Part shown: one piece after another, positions 9,489 through 16,860 of the stretch
Layout: each line of letters opens with the position of its first letter
Numbering within the stretch: position 1 is the first letter of the stretch
Position numbers and translations under genes: made by a program
The notes under the pieces: model-generated
The model's input: the letters and a program-made list of their open reading frames with translations, nothing else
Databases searched by the model: none
What the model was told of the DNA's origin: nothing
Assembly: GCA_030591625.1 (NCBI GenBank)
Contig: JAUVAR010000011.1
Coordinates: 1 to 22,168, forward strand
DNA from: Candidatus Zixiibacteriota bacterium
Lineage (GTDB): Bacteria > Zixibacteria > MSB-5A5 > GN15 > FEB-12
DNA: 22,168 nucleotides
Reading direction: 5' to 3'

Positions 9489-11408
9489 TTAATCTCTGTC
9501 TATCCCAACTCCAATAGTTACTTTATTTGGTTCTGTCTCTTTGGCGAGCGGGGAGACCCATCTTTTGTTGTTGCCGGCATAATGTTCACCGTAGCTGTCA
9601 ATACCACCACCATCAACAAAGATACCGACAGTTTTCAAATATTTGCGGGGACCTTTCTGAGAACCGTTGGCTCGTCCGAGGGTGAAACCATGATCGGTGT
9701 CATAGAAATCATCACCGGCATGATCGTGGAAAATTCCAAACCCGTTTACATTGCCACCGCCGAGTGAAAGGTTGGGCACTTTGTAACGGTCGTTGCCGGA
9801 ACGTTCGTTGAAATAGCCGATTGTGAAATCATGCCCGGCACCTACACCCATGTTAAGCTGTGTGGTGTAGCTGTCATCACCTCTAAAATCATCAAGATAA
9901 CCGACGGCAAAATGTGCTCCTGCTCCCTGAGCGTACCAGGCAGCATTGTAAGAATCAACACCGCTACCGTCTAAGAGCATACCGACTGCATACCAATAAC
10001 CGCATCCCTGTGTAAAGAGACCGGCGGAGTAAATATCATCGCCCGAAACATCGCACAAAATTCCGATTCCTCCGGCCCAGCTGTGGCCGTCAATGTAGTC
10101 GGCCCGTTTGCCGAAGCCGACCCCCTGCGCAAGTGATGAGTTATGCTCTTTGGTCTGAGGTGAAGGATCGAAAATAGTTTGATCTTCGGCGACATAGCGG
10201 TCATTCCCGCTATGATTTACGAGTATGCCTATTCCTTGTGTGTAGCCGTACCCTTGAGAAGTTGAAAGGCAGTAGAGGGAGTCATGACCGGAGCTATCGG
10301 CAAGAATACCGATTCCAAACGTAGCGGCACCCTGTGAAAAGTGTTCGGCTATGTAAGTATCGTTACCATTGCGATCAATGTGAATACTGACTCCAAAGAT
10401 TGATGCACCTTGGGCTATATTTTTCGCTTCGTATATGTCGTCGCCGTCCAAATCGACCAGTATGCACATACCGAGAATCGAACCACCAATTCCGGGGGAG
10501 GCTGTATCGGTGGATCGATATTTGTCATTGCCGGCTAAATCGAAAATCATTGTAAATGGGTATTCATCTGGATAGCCACTAAATTCATAAAGGTCATCAC
10601 CGCCACCATCAATGATAAGAAATGGTGGTTCCAAATAAATAAACTTGTCATCCCCGGGAGTACCGATAACGATTAGACCTTTGCGTGTTTTGAATTCAAG
10701 GATATGGTCAGGGAATTTCAAAATTGACGCTGAATCAATGAATATTTTTGCTGCAAGAGCAAAGTCCTGTGCACCGGCATACAGTCGGTCGAAGTCAACT
10801 TTTTCGGTAAGTTCATAGACGAGGTCGTGGTAATCTTCGTTGTTGTTCAGGAAATATTCGTATAGTCGCTGGCGGTATTTATTTTTATTAGCATCGTCGA
10901 GACTCTTCTTGAACATAAACTTTTTATCGTCGGCGATTCGATAGAAAAGGTCGATCCTGTCTTTGAGAGAATTGAATTCTGCTCCGACCAGAATGTTCTT
11001 GGAGCGAGTAATCGAATGTGGTACGACAGAATCGGCAAAATCGATAAATGGTGCAAGCGGGTTTCCGATAAGAGATCTGAAAATAGCATGATCAAGAAAT
11101 CGGGATGCTTTTGATATCAAGGCGGGAGGGTTCATAACATTGGAACCGAGTGATTCGAGTGTCAATTCGCCGTGACGGGGAAGTTTGAACGGGTCATTAT
11201 GAAATAAAGTAAAATATTTCAGCCTGAAACGGTCTCCGCCCCAGGTGGCAACTTCATCCTGATCGAATTTGATATCTGATCGGGTCAAATTGAGACTGGC
11301 CAGAGCAGAATCGACCAGTTCAAGCTGATCTTGAGCAACTGACCCGTTTGGCAAAACAAGAACCAGAGATATTAAGCTGATAAAGTAAATGACAAATTTC
11401 TTAAACAT
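9489..11408 (-). CDS. Secreted protein with about thirteen G[ND]D-x-Y tandem repeats
   Basis: 639 residues. A signal peptide (hydrophobic core about 5-19, likely cleavage after SVA near 25) is followed by a unique helical domain (about 26-245). From about residue 252 to 606 the chain consists of repeats marked by G-[N/D/x]-D-x-Y/F at residues 252, 270, 293, 322, 348, 374, 401, 456, 483, 510, 538, 565 and 602. The usual period is 26-28 residues, and one period of 55 spans an insertion. Between the marks recurs a Q-G-x-G/A turn and a G-I-G-I-L-x-D strand. The pattern suggests a beta-solenoid on the cell surface; the Asp-rich turns resemble, but do not match, RTX calcium repeats (GGxGxD). I do not know a named family. 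ATG 11408 has a GGGAG site 8 nt upstream. The gene lies 24 bp after the dehydrogenase and is probably co-transcribed with it. Confidence 0.82.
   Translation of the reverse strand: MFKKFVIYFISLISLVLVLPNGSVAQDQLELVDSALASLNLTRSDIKFDQDEVATWGGDRFRLKYFTLFHNDPFKLPRHGELTLESLGSNVMNPPALISKASRFLDHAIFRSLIGNPLAPFIDFADSVVPHSITRSKNILVGAEFNSLKDRIDLFYRIADDKKFMFKKSLDDANKNKYRQRLYEYFLNNNEDYHDLVYELTEKVDFDRLYAGAQDFALAAKIFIDSASILKFPDHILEFKTRKGLIVIGTPGDDKFIYLEPPFLIIDGGGDDLYEFSGYPDEYPFTMIFDLAGNDKYRSTDTASPGIGGSILGMCILVDLDGDDIYEAKNIAQGASIFGVSIHIDRNGNDTYIAEHFSQGAATFGIGILADSSGHDSLYCLSTSQGYGYTQGIGILVNHSGNDRYVAEDQTIFDPSPQTKEHNSSLAQGVGFGKRADYIDGHSWAGGIGILCDVSGDDIYSAGLFTQGCGYWYAVGMLLDGSGVDSYNAAWYAQGAGAHFAVGYLDDFRGDDSYTTQLNMGVGAGHDFTIGYFNERSGNDRYKVPNLSLGGGNVNGFGIFHDHAGDDFYDTDHGFTLGRANGSQKGPRKYLKTVGIFVDGGGIDSYGEHYAGNNKRWVSPLAKETEPNKVTIGVGIDRD
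9591..10655 (-). repeat. Coding tandem repeat array, about 27 residues (81 bp) per unit
   Basis: This is the stretch of the secreted protein that holds the thirteen G[ND]D-x-Y marks. The units are diverged at DNA level (only the short Gly-Asp-Asp and Gln-Gly codon groups recur), so the array is old at protein level rather than a recent duplication. Confidence 0.75.
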
Positions 11409-11432
11409 AACAAAGCTCCCAAGTAATGACTG

Positions 11433-12191
11433 TTATTCTTTGTGAAGTACCATTGCTGCAGCTTGTGCTGTTGGCAGGACGATCATTTCTGCGATCTGAA
11501 CATGTTTTGGTCGCGATGCTGACCATACAACTGCCTCGGCGATATCTTTTGCTTCTAATGGCTTATAACCCTGATAGGTGAGTTTGGCGCGTTCTTTGTC
11601 GCCATGAAAACGGATGTCTGAGAACTCTGTCTCAACAAGACCCGGGTCAATTGATGAAACTCGAACCGGTGTATTGACGAGATCAATCATCAATCCTTTG
11701 GAAATAGCCTTTACTGCATGTTTGGTGGAGCAATAGACATTACCTGCTGGATAGACTTCATGTCCGGCTATTGAACCGATATTTATAATATGACCGCGCC
11801 CGCGTGCTACCATGCCGGGGGTAACCGCTCTACTTATATATAGAAGTCCCTTTATGTTAGTGTCGATCATCTCATCCCAGTCAGAGGGGTTACCTTCATG
11901 GAGTTTATCGAGACCTCGTCCGAGACCGGCATTATTAACGAGAATATCAATCTCTTGCCATTTTTTGGAGAGGGTGGAAATAGCTGTTTCGATAGCTTTG
12001 CGATTTCGAATATCGAGTTCAATTGTAAGTGTAGGGGTTTTTAACTGATCGGCCAGAGCTTTGAGTCTGTCGATCCGGCGAGCAGCCAAAATCAATTTTG
12101 AGCCGGCAGACGCAAATTCTCGGGCGCAGGCTTCACCTATTCCAGCTGTTGCTCCAGTTATCAGAACTATTTTATTACGAAGGTTTTCCAT
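11433..12191 (-). CDS. ydfG: YdfG-like short-chain dehydrogenase/reductase
   Basis: 252 residues from ATG 12191, which has GAAAGGA about 6 nt upstream; an in-frame TTG at 12209 would add six residues but is less likely. It is a classical SDR of normal length: TGATAGIG cofactor-binding loop (12-19), Arg-rich AARR after strand 2 (favouring NADP), NNAG (86-89), Asn112, Ser140, and Tyr153-x3-Lys157. It closely resembles E. coli YdfG (NADP-dependent L-allo-threonine/3-hydroxy acid dehydrogenase) in stretches such as MIDTNIKGL, RAVTPGMV, GHIINIGSIAG and DPGLVETEFS. That likeness is from memory, and substrate identity is inferred. The enzyme is cytosolic and NAD(P)-dependent, oxidising hydroxy acids or reducing the matching carbonyls. 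It is the first gene of a two-gene minus-strand unit with the repeat protein; no functional link between them is obvious. Confidence 0.88.
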   Translation of the reverse strand: MENLRNKIVLITGATAGIGEACAREFASAGSKLILAARRIDRLKALADQLKTPTLTIELDIRNRKAIETAISTLSKKWQEIDILVNNAGLGRGLDKLHEGNPSDWDEMIDTNIKGLLYISRAVTPGMVARGRGHIINIGSIAGHEVYPAGNVYCSTKHAVKAISKGLMIDLVNTPVRVSSIDPGLVETEFSDIRFHGDKERAKLTYQGYKPLEAKDIAEAVVWSASRPKHVQIAEMIVLPTAQAAAMVLHKE

Positions 12192-12226
12192 CGGTTTCCT
12201 TTCAACCAAATATATCTGTCGCCTTC

Positions 12227-12255
12227 ATATTAGCTTAGTTCAGTATTCGTGTCAA
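12227..12255 (-). promoter_or_regulatory. Sigma70-type promoter for the dehydrogenase/repeat-protein unit
   Basis: On the minus strand: TTGACA (12250-12255, perfect), a 17-nt spacer, then TAATAT (12227-12232, 4 of 6). The expected start is near 12220, giving a leader of about 29 nt that includes the GAAAGGA ribosome site. Confidence 0.6.
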
Positions 12256-12317
12256 TCATTCTGCAGGTCGGTGCTCTTAGGTTTTTGGTGCTACGATTTG
12301 ACTGGTTCAGATGTTGC

Positions 12318-12358
12318 TCAATTGAGGGAGAATTGAACAGAGATCAATGGTCAATTGG
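12318..12358. repeat. Phased AATTG motifs upstream of the sigma54 promoter
   Basis: TCAATTGA (12318-12325), GAATTGAA (12330-12337) and GGTCAATTGG (12349-12358) place the AATT cores at 12320, 12331 and 12353, that is 11 and 22 bp apart, on one helix face. The palindromic CAATTG cores and the distance (about 145-180 bp) from the sigma54 -24 box fit an enhancer-type activator site, which is inference. The remaining DNA from 12256 to 12499 shows no gene I can support; a 69-codon minus-strand frame there has no coding signs. Confidence 0.35.
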
Positions 12359-12499
12359 CCCGAATCTATGGTGTTTGGACCACAATTTTGTAATGATTTT
12401 GCAAATAGGGTGAAAAAGGGACTCTCGAATGCTTTGTTAAGTGACTGTACATCAACAATATAGCATTTGGTATGCAGCATTTTTAGAGAATCTTGGGGC

Positions 12500-12515
12500 T
12501 GGCACGGTTTCTGCA
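12500..12515 (+). promoter_or_regulatory. Sigma54 (RpoN) promoter, near-consensus
   Basis: TGGCACGGTTTCTGCA matches the -24/-12 consensus TGGCACG-N4-TTGCA at all but one position. The GG (12501-12502) and GC (12513-12514) are separated by exactly the 10 nt required. It lies in a gene-poor stretch, pointing at the 46-codon ORF at 12630. The expected start is near 12526, giving a leader of about 104 nt. Sigma54 promoters need an AAA+ activator; none is encoded in this window. Confidence 0.7.
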
Positions 12516-12547
12516 AATATCTGGGATGGAACTTATAAATGATTCGT

Positions 12548-12607
12548 GAGATTCCCCGATAATATTATACATGTAGTATTGGCGATCATATGTCTGTCCG
12601 GGAACTC
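12548..12607 (+). ncRNA. Possible structured leader RNA between the sigma54 promoter and the 46-aa ORF
   Basis: Outer stem: GAG-a-TTCCC (12548-12556) pairs with GGGAA-CTC (12600-12607), with one bulged A. Inside it lies a 7-bp hairpin AATATTA (12561-12567) / TAGTATT (12574-12580) with loop TACATG and one G-U pair. This may be a regulatory leader; the AT-rich inner hairpin could occur by chance, so confidence is low. Confidence 0.3.
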
Positions 12608-12629
12608 AAACAAGTCGAAAGGATAGGCG

Positions 12630-12770
12630 ATGGCCAAGCAAGATAAAATTGAGACACCGCTGACTAAGAAGACTTATTGGCACCTGTACAGTTTGCAGGG
12701 AGTAGATTCGCAAAAGTTGATTAAGATAGTCAACAAGATATTGAAACGTGACTATCAATTGATCAAGTAA
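12630..12770 (+). CDS. Small basic protein, 46 residues, downstream of a sigma54 promoter
   Basis: ATG 12630 to TAA 12768-12770; GAAAGGA at 12617-12623 gives a ribosome site 6 nt from the ATG. The product is short and Lys-rich (10 Lys, 1 Arg), with no signal peptide, membrane segment or cysteine. After a polar N-terminus (about 1-15) comes YWHLYSLQGVDSQKLIKIVNKI, a stretch suited to a helix-turn-amphipathic helix, ending RDYQLIK. I do not recognise a family. It is the only ORF between the sigma54 promoter and the sigma70 promoter at 12784, so it is the likely target of sigma54 control. Its helix-rich basic character would suit a small regulatory, nucleic-acid-binding or protein-binding partner, but this is speculation. 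Supporting evidence is the ribosome site, promoter and spacing; against it is only its length. Confidence 0.6.
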   Translation: MAKQDKIETPLTKKTYWHLYSLQGVDSQKLIKIVNKILKRDYQLIK

Positions 12771-12783
12771 CTAACGTTTTTGC

Positions 12784-12812
12784 TTGACACTTCCGTCATT
12801 TCAGAATACAAT
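12784..12812 (+). promoter_or_regulatory. Sigma70-type promoter for the M23 peptidase gene
   Basis: TTGACA (12784-12789, perfect), 17-nt spacer, TACAAT (12807-12812, 5 of 6). The predicted start is near 12819, giving a leader of about 68 nt before the ATG at 12887. It begins 14 bp after the stop of the 46-aa ORF. Confidence 0.75.
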
Positions 12813-12886
12813 TGGCTCCGATAGGTCCTTGATAATTATGTCAGAGGATTTGTTTACAAAAGTTTGATTGAAATAGAAGTATAAGG

Positions 12887-13789
12887 ATGCTCAAGAAAAA
12901 ACTTACATTTATGGTCATACCGGACTCGACCGGTACTCCCCGAGAACTAAAGCTGCCGGTCTGGCTGCTTGTCTCTACGGTTGGTATTGCTCTGGTTGTG
13001 ACATTCTCCAGCATGTTCTTTGCATCTGAATATTTTGGTGACCGAGTAACATCGGTTCAGGTCGATAATCTTCTCCAGGAGAACACAGATCTTCAAAATA
13101 AATTTGATAAACTTAGTTGGGACTTAGCCCAGGCTGATACTCGCTTCGATAAACTCGTTGCCAAAGAGGTAGCTATCCGGGTGATGTTTGATCTTCCTCC
13201 TATTAATGAAGATGAACGTCTTCTTGGTATTGGTGGACCGGGGCAACCTGATCTGGCTCGAATGTCTGCAGCCCAACAGAAAGCTTATGAAACTGAAATC
13301 GAAGTTGACCGTCTTCTGAGATTATCAAAATTTGAATTAGAAAAATTTGGTGAGATCGAAATTGAGCTTAGCAATCTTCAGGATCGTCTCAACCATACTC
13401 CTTCGATCTGGCCATCAAGAGGCTGGAACTCTCGTGGTTTTGGAATGAAGCATGATCCATTTACTGGATATAAGCAGCTTCATCGTGGTATCGATATAGC
13501 CAACCACCGCGGAACGCCAATTATTGCTACTGCTGATGGAAAAGTTAAAACAGTTGGTACATTTGGATCTTTGGGTAAGTTAATCGTACTTGATCATGGT
13601 TATGGATTTATTTCACGTTATGGTCACTTGCAGAAGTGGGCAGTCAAACGGGGACAAAGAGTAAAACGTGGTGATGTAATTGGTTACATGGGTAATACCG
13701 GTTATTCAACTGGTCCTCATTTGCATTACGAAGTCTGGCGGAACGGCAAAGCACTGAACCCGCGCGACTATATCCTAAATACAAAATAA
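12887..13789 (+). CDS. M23 (LytM/NlpD-type) peptidase with N-terminal membrane anchor and coiled coil
   Basis: 300 residues. A short cytoplasmic segment (1-22) is followed by one membrane helix (about 23-46), a periplasmic coiled coil (about 55-95 and 127-168), and a C-terminal peptidase_M23 domain (about 172-296). Zinc-site residues are intact: H199 and D203 (LHRGIDIA) and H278-x-H280 (GPHLHYEVW). H247 (YGHL) is the usual catalytic histidine, so it should be an active endopeptidase that cuts peptidoglycan cross-links. The order membrane helix, coiled coil, LytM matches envelope proteins of the MepM type and the FCB homologs often annotated as M23 family peptidases. The ATG has only AAGG directly adjacent, so the start is fixed by the upstream promoter and the domain layout rather than by a ribosome site. 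Likely role: cell-wall turnover or division. Confidence 0.92.
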   Translation: MLKKKLTFMVIPDSTGTPRELKLPVWLLVSTVGIALVVTFSSMFFASEYFGDRVTSVQVDNLLQENTDLQNKFDKLSWDLAQADTRFDKLVAKEVAIRVMFDLPPINEDERLLGIGGPGQPDLARMSAAQQKAYETEIEVDRLLRLSKFELEKFGEIEIELSNLQDRLNHTPSIWPSRGWNSRGFGMKHDPFTGYKQLHRGIDIANHRGTPIIATADGKVKTVGTFGSLGKLIVLDHGYGFISRYGHLQKWAVKRGQRVKRGDVIGYMGNTGYSTGPHLHYEVWRNGKALNPRDYILNTK

Positions 13790-13882
13790 CACCGTAAATC
13801 ATCTAAGTCTGCGTCCGATCAATAGTTATGCTGTGTTTGTTCGGTAACGTGGTGTAAGTATGTCCAGATTATTATATTCTGC

Positions 13883-13911
13883 TTGCTTATTATCCTACTA
13901 TTTTGTATAGT
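13883..13911 (+). promoter_or_regulatory. Candidate promoter for the ECF sigma gene
   Basis: TTGCTT (13883-13888, 3 of 6), 17-nt spacer, TATAGT (13906-13911, 5 of 6). The expected start is near 13918, about 49 nt before the ATG. The -35 is weak. Confidence 0.4.
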
Positions 13912-13966
13912 TATAAGAAGAAACAATCAGAGACTATCTAACTCTAATAATCTGAAGGACTGGATT

Positions 13967-14596
13967 ATGGAACACAAAAAGATGTCTCACGCCACTCGGA
14001 ACGAATCATCTAACGACGCAGACGAACTAAAAGTGAAGAGTCTGGTGGATGAGCACCAATCCGGTGATGCCAACGCATTCCCCAAAATCGTAAAAATGTA
14101 TAAGACTCAGGTTGTAGCGTTAGCCTACAAAATGGTTAACGATTACGATGAGGCAGCTGATGTTGCTCAAATTGTTTTCGTTAAAATGTCTCGAAACTTG
14201 TGGCGGTATGACCGTCGCCGGAAGTTCTATACCTGGTTATACAGAATTACAGTAAATGCATCGATAGATTATATTCGCAAGAACAAGCGACATTATCATG
14301 AACAGCTTGATAATTATCATAATGCTATCGAGAGCAATGTATACACTCCTGAGAGAAATTTCAGAAATGGTCAGTTACGTGAAGAGCTATCTCAGGCGGC
14401 TGACCGTCTCAACGACAAACAGCGTTCGGCCTTTTTGTTAAGAGATGTTCAGGGTTGTCGAGTTGATGACGTTGCGGATATTATGGAAATCCCCGAAGCA
14501 ACGGTACGCTGGTATCTTCATCGTGCCCGGACCAAGATTCGGAAAGATTTACTTAGACGTTGCCCTCATCTTCTGATTCTTGCAGGAATTAGATAG
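13967..14596 (+). CDS. RNA polymerase sigma factor, ECF subfamily
   Basis: 209 residues from ATG 13967, chosen because GAAGGA sits 7 nt upstream; the frame extends to a TTG at 13883, but that overlaps a promoter and encodes an unlikely hydrophobic leader. Sigma region 2 covers about residues 37-108, with the core-binding/-10 motif DEAADVAQIVFVKM (about 61-74) and WLYRITVNASIDYIRK (90-105). Region 4 covers about 143-197 (LNDKQRSAFLLRDVQG ... EIPEATVRWYLHRARTKIRKDL), a helix-turn-helix for the -35 box. There is no region 1 or 3 and no extra domain, so it is a classical ECF type. No anti-sigma gene is adjacent: the neighbours are an M23 peptidase and a Cu ATPase. ECF factors of this plain type direct envelope or metal stress regulons; which one is not shown here. 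Confidence 0.93.
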   Translation: MEHKKMSHATRNESSNDADELKVKSLVDEHQSGDANAFPKIVKMYKTQVVALAYKMVNDYDEAADVAQIVFVKMSRNLWRYDRRRKFYTWLYRITVNASIDYIRKNKRHYHEQLDNYHNAIESNVYTPERNFRNGQLREELSQAADRLNDKQRSAFLLRDVQGCRVDDVADIMEIPEATVRWYLHRARTKIRKDLLRRCPHLLILAGIR

Positions 14597-14633
14597 GCTT
14601 TTTTTTTGAATAATTTTTCTTCAAGTTTTTTTG

Positions 14634-14639
14634 TATAAT
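14634..14639 (+). promoter_or_regulatory. TATAAT -10 element abutting the copA start (leaderless candidate)
   Basis: A perfect -10 hexamer 7 nt before the ATG at 14647, so transcription would begin at or next to the start codon. No clear -35 is present at 16-18 nt, and no Shine-Dalgarno precedes the ATG. Confidence 0.45.
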
Positions 14640-14646
14640 GTAGCCA

Positions 14647-16851
14647 ATGGGAAAAACAACTGAGCTAAATCTTCAGATCAAAGGCATGCATTGTGCAAGC
14701 TGTGTCAGTAATATTGAAAATAGTCTTTCTGATCAGGCTGCTGTCACTCAATGCAGTGTAAATCTTGCCACTAAAGCGGCACGAGTAATATTTGATTCAA
14801 ACGGAATTAATGAATCGGAGATTATTGAAAGAATAAAGAAATTGGGTTTCACGGCTTCGGTAGGTGAGCCGGATCTGATAGAAGAAAACCGTAAGGAATA
14901 TCAAACTGCCAAAAGGCAATTTCAGATAGCTCTAATTCTTTCGCTTCCATTGATGGTTGTGGCAATGTGGCCAATGATCGTTGGTGGACATATATTCACA
15001 ATATTTAATGATGCAATTATTCAGGCGTTCTTATCTTTGATAGTAGTCGCTGTGGCAGGGCGTTCTATTCTGAGTAATGCATTTACACAGGTTCTTATTT
15101 TCAGAGCTAATATGAACACGCTTATTAGTATGGGAACTCTTTCGGCTATTGGGTGGTCGCTTTATGCCTTAACAATAATCGCAGCAGGTCGTCCGGCGCC
15201 ACTTTATTTTGAATCTGCGGGAATGATTGTAACGCTTATTCTGCTCGGTAGAATGTTTGAGGCGAAAGTAAAAGGACGTGCTTCGGAGGCGATAGGTGCT
15301 CTGGTTCGTCTGCGTCCTACCAAAGCTACTGCGATCATCAACGGAGTAGATATTGACATTGATCCGGCTGTTGCCCAAAAGGGAATGATTCTACTGGTGC
15401 GACCGGGTGAGAAGATTCCCGCCGATGGCAAAATTACCGAAGGAAGTCCGGTTGTTGATGAGTCGATGCTTACGGGTGAGTCCGTACCCGTTGAAAAAAC
15501 AAAAGGTGATATAGTTATAGGTGGCTCGATGAATGGTAATGTGCCATTCCAACTTGAAGTAACTGCTACCTCCGATGAAAGTTATTTATCTTCAATAGTT
15601 AAGATTGTTTCTGAGGCACAGGCTCGCAAAGCACCGGTTCAAAAACTGGCCGATCAAGTAGCCGGGGTTTTTGTCCCGGTGGTACTGTTGCTTGCGCTTG
15701 TGACTCTCGCTTTTTGGTATTGGCTTGCTCCTGATTCGCCAATGCTTGTTCGTTCGGTCATTTCTGTTTTGATTATTGCTTGTCCCTGTGCTCTTGGGCT
15801 TGCTACTCCGACGGCGGTTCTGGCAGGTACCGGACGTGCTGCCAAAGAGGGGATAATAATCAAGGGTGGAGATATTCTGGAAAAATTAGCCAATATTGAT
15901 ACGGTAGTTTTCGATAAAACAGGAACTCTTACGCATGGCAAACTGACTCTCACATCTATCAAAACATCAGGGCGTTTCTCAGAACAAAATTTACTGCGAA
16001 TTGTCGGGTCGCTCGAAATGAATTCTGAACATCCGGTTGCTAAGGCTATTACCGAGCAGATGAAAATCAACCAAATCGAACCGACGCAGATTCGTAATGT
16101 TTCTGTGAAACCAGGTTTTGGGCTTTCCGGGGAATTCGATGACCGAGTTATTCTTGTTGGCAACAAGGCATTGATGGAAATGGAAAATGTAAGTTTTGGA
16201 TCCACTTTGATGCAGGGCAATGTTGAAATGGAAAAAGGACATACCGTTGTTTATGCCGCAGTTGATGAACAGGTGGTTGGGATGATTTCACTTTCTGATC
16301 GTATGCGCTCAGAAGCACGAGATGTGGTTAATTCTCTACGTGAGAGAGGTCAGCGAATAAGTATGTTGACTGGTGATAATCATCGGACGGCTGAAGGAGT
16401 TGCACAGCTTTTGGGTTTGAACCAGTTTGAGGCAGAAGTGAGACCGGAACAAAAACGATTGGTGGTAGAATCTTACCGCAAGGCTGGATATAAGGTTGCT
16501 ATGGTTGGAGATGGTATCAATGACGCGCCTGCTTTGGCTGAGGCGAATGTTGCTGTTGCTATCGGTAGTGGAACAGATGTTGCGGTTGAGACTGCGGATG
16601 TAATTCTCTCTCGTGGTGATCTTACCGTTGTACCCAAGATGTTTAACATTGCAACTGAGAGTTTAAAAATTATTAAGCAAAATCTGTTTTGGGCCTTTTT
16701 CTACAATGTTCTTGCAATCCCTCTTGCTGCTGGAGTATTCTATCCGGCCACTGGAATAACACTAACCCCTGCACTTGCTGCCTTAGCGATGTCTCTTTCG
16801 TCGGTTATTGTAGTCTCCAATTCGTTGAGACTTCATCGAATCAAACTCTAA
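14647..16851 (+). CDS. copA: Copper(I)-translocating P1B-type ATPase (CopA)
   Basis: 734 residues. One N-terminal HMA domain has the copper motif GMHCASC (13-19; C16, C19), followed by four membrane helices (about 95-215) and the actuator domain with TGES (276-279). The transport helix carries IACPCALG (C379-P380-C381). Next come the phosphorylation loop DKTGTLT (D423), the HP motif (H462-P463) marking the heavy-metal ATPase N-domain, GDGINDAPA (621-629), and two last helices. The last helices contain YN (FFYNVLAIP) and M-x-x-S-S (AMSLSSV), which together with CPC are the Cu(I) transport-site signature of CopA/CopB-1 types. The enzyme is in the inner membrane and exports cytoplasmic Cu(I) with ATP. 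No CueR/CopY regulator or CopZ is present next to it. It lies alone between an ECF sigma gene (51 bp upstream) and a histidine kinase. Confidence 0.97.
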   Translation: MGKTTELNLQIKGMHCASCVSNIENSLSDQAAVTQCSVNLATKAARVIFDSNGINESEIIERIKKLGFTASVGEPDLIEENRKEYQTAKRQFQIALILSLPLMVVAMWPMIVGGHIFTIFNDAIIQAFLSLIVVAVAGRSILSNAFTQVLIFRANMNTLISMGTLSAIGWSLYALTIIAAGRPAPLYFESAGMIVTLILLGRMFEAKVKGRASEAIGALVRLRPTKATAIINGVDIDIDPAVAQKGMILLVRPGEKIPADGKITEGSPVVDESMLTGESVPVEKTKGDIVIGGSMNGNVPFQLEVTATSDESYLSSIVKIVSEAQARKAPVQKLADQVAGVFVPVVLLLALVTLAFWYWLAPDSPMLVRSVISVLIIACPCALGLATPTAVLAGTGRAAKEGIIIKGGDILEKLANIDTVVFDKTGTLTHGKLTLTSIKTSGRFSEQNLLRIVGSLEMNSEHPVAKAITEQMKINQIEPTQIRNVSVKPGFGLSGEFDDRVILVGNKALMEMENVSFGSTLMQGNVEMEKGHTVVYAAVDEQVVGMISLSDRMRSEARDVVNSLRERGQRISMLTGDNHRTAEGVAQLLGLNQFEAEVRPEQKRLVVESYRKAGYKVAMVGDGINDAPALAEANVAVAIGSGTDVAVETADVILSRGDLTVVPKMFNIATESLKIIKQNLFWAFFYNVLAIPLAAGVFYPATGITLTPALAALAMSLSSVIVVSNSLRLHRIKL

Positions 16852-16860
16852 ATTTACATG

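Noticed and set aside
9480..9496. Hairpin GAGATT/AATCTC between the EamA gene and the repeat-protein gene
   Set aside because: Six base pairs with loop CTCTT but no T-tract on either strand, so not an intrinsic terminator. It may still help to end converging transcripts.
12307..12516. 69-codon minus-strand frame over the sigma54 region
   Set aside because: It has a product without recognisable domain, overlaps the phased AATTG repeats and sigma54 box, and has no ribosome site; chance in AT-rich non-coding DNA.
12678..12697. A second TGGCAC...TTTGCA stretch inside the 46-aa ORF, resembling a sigma54 promoter
   Set aside because: GG and GC are separated by 14 nt instead of the required 10, so it should not function; it is coding sequence.
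13791..13857. ACACC/GGTGT inverted repeat after the M23 peptidase gene
   Set aside because: Only 5 bp with a loop of more than 50 nt and no T-tract; not a credible terminator.
15654..16220. 188-codon minus-strand frame opposite copA
   Set aside because: Shadow of the ATPase reading frame; the plus strand carries all catalytic motifs there.
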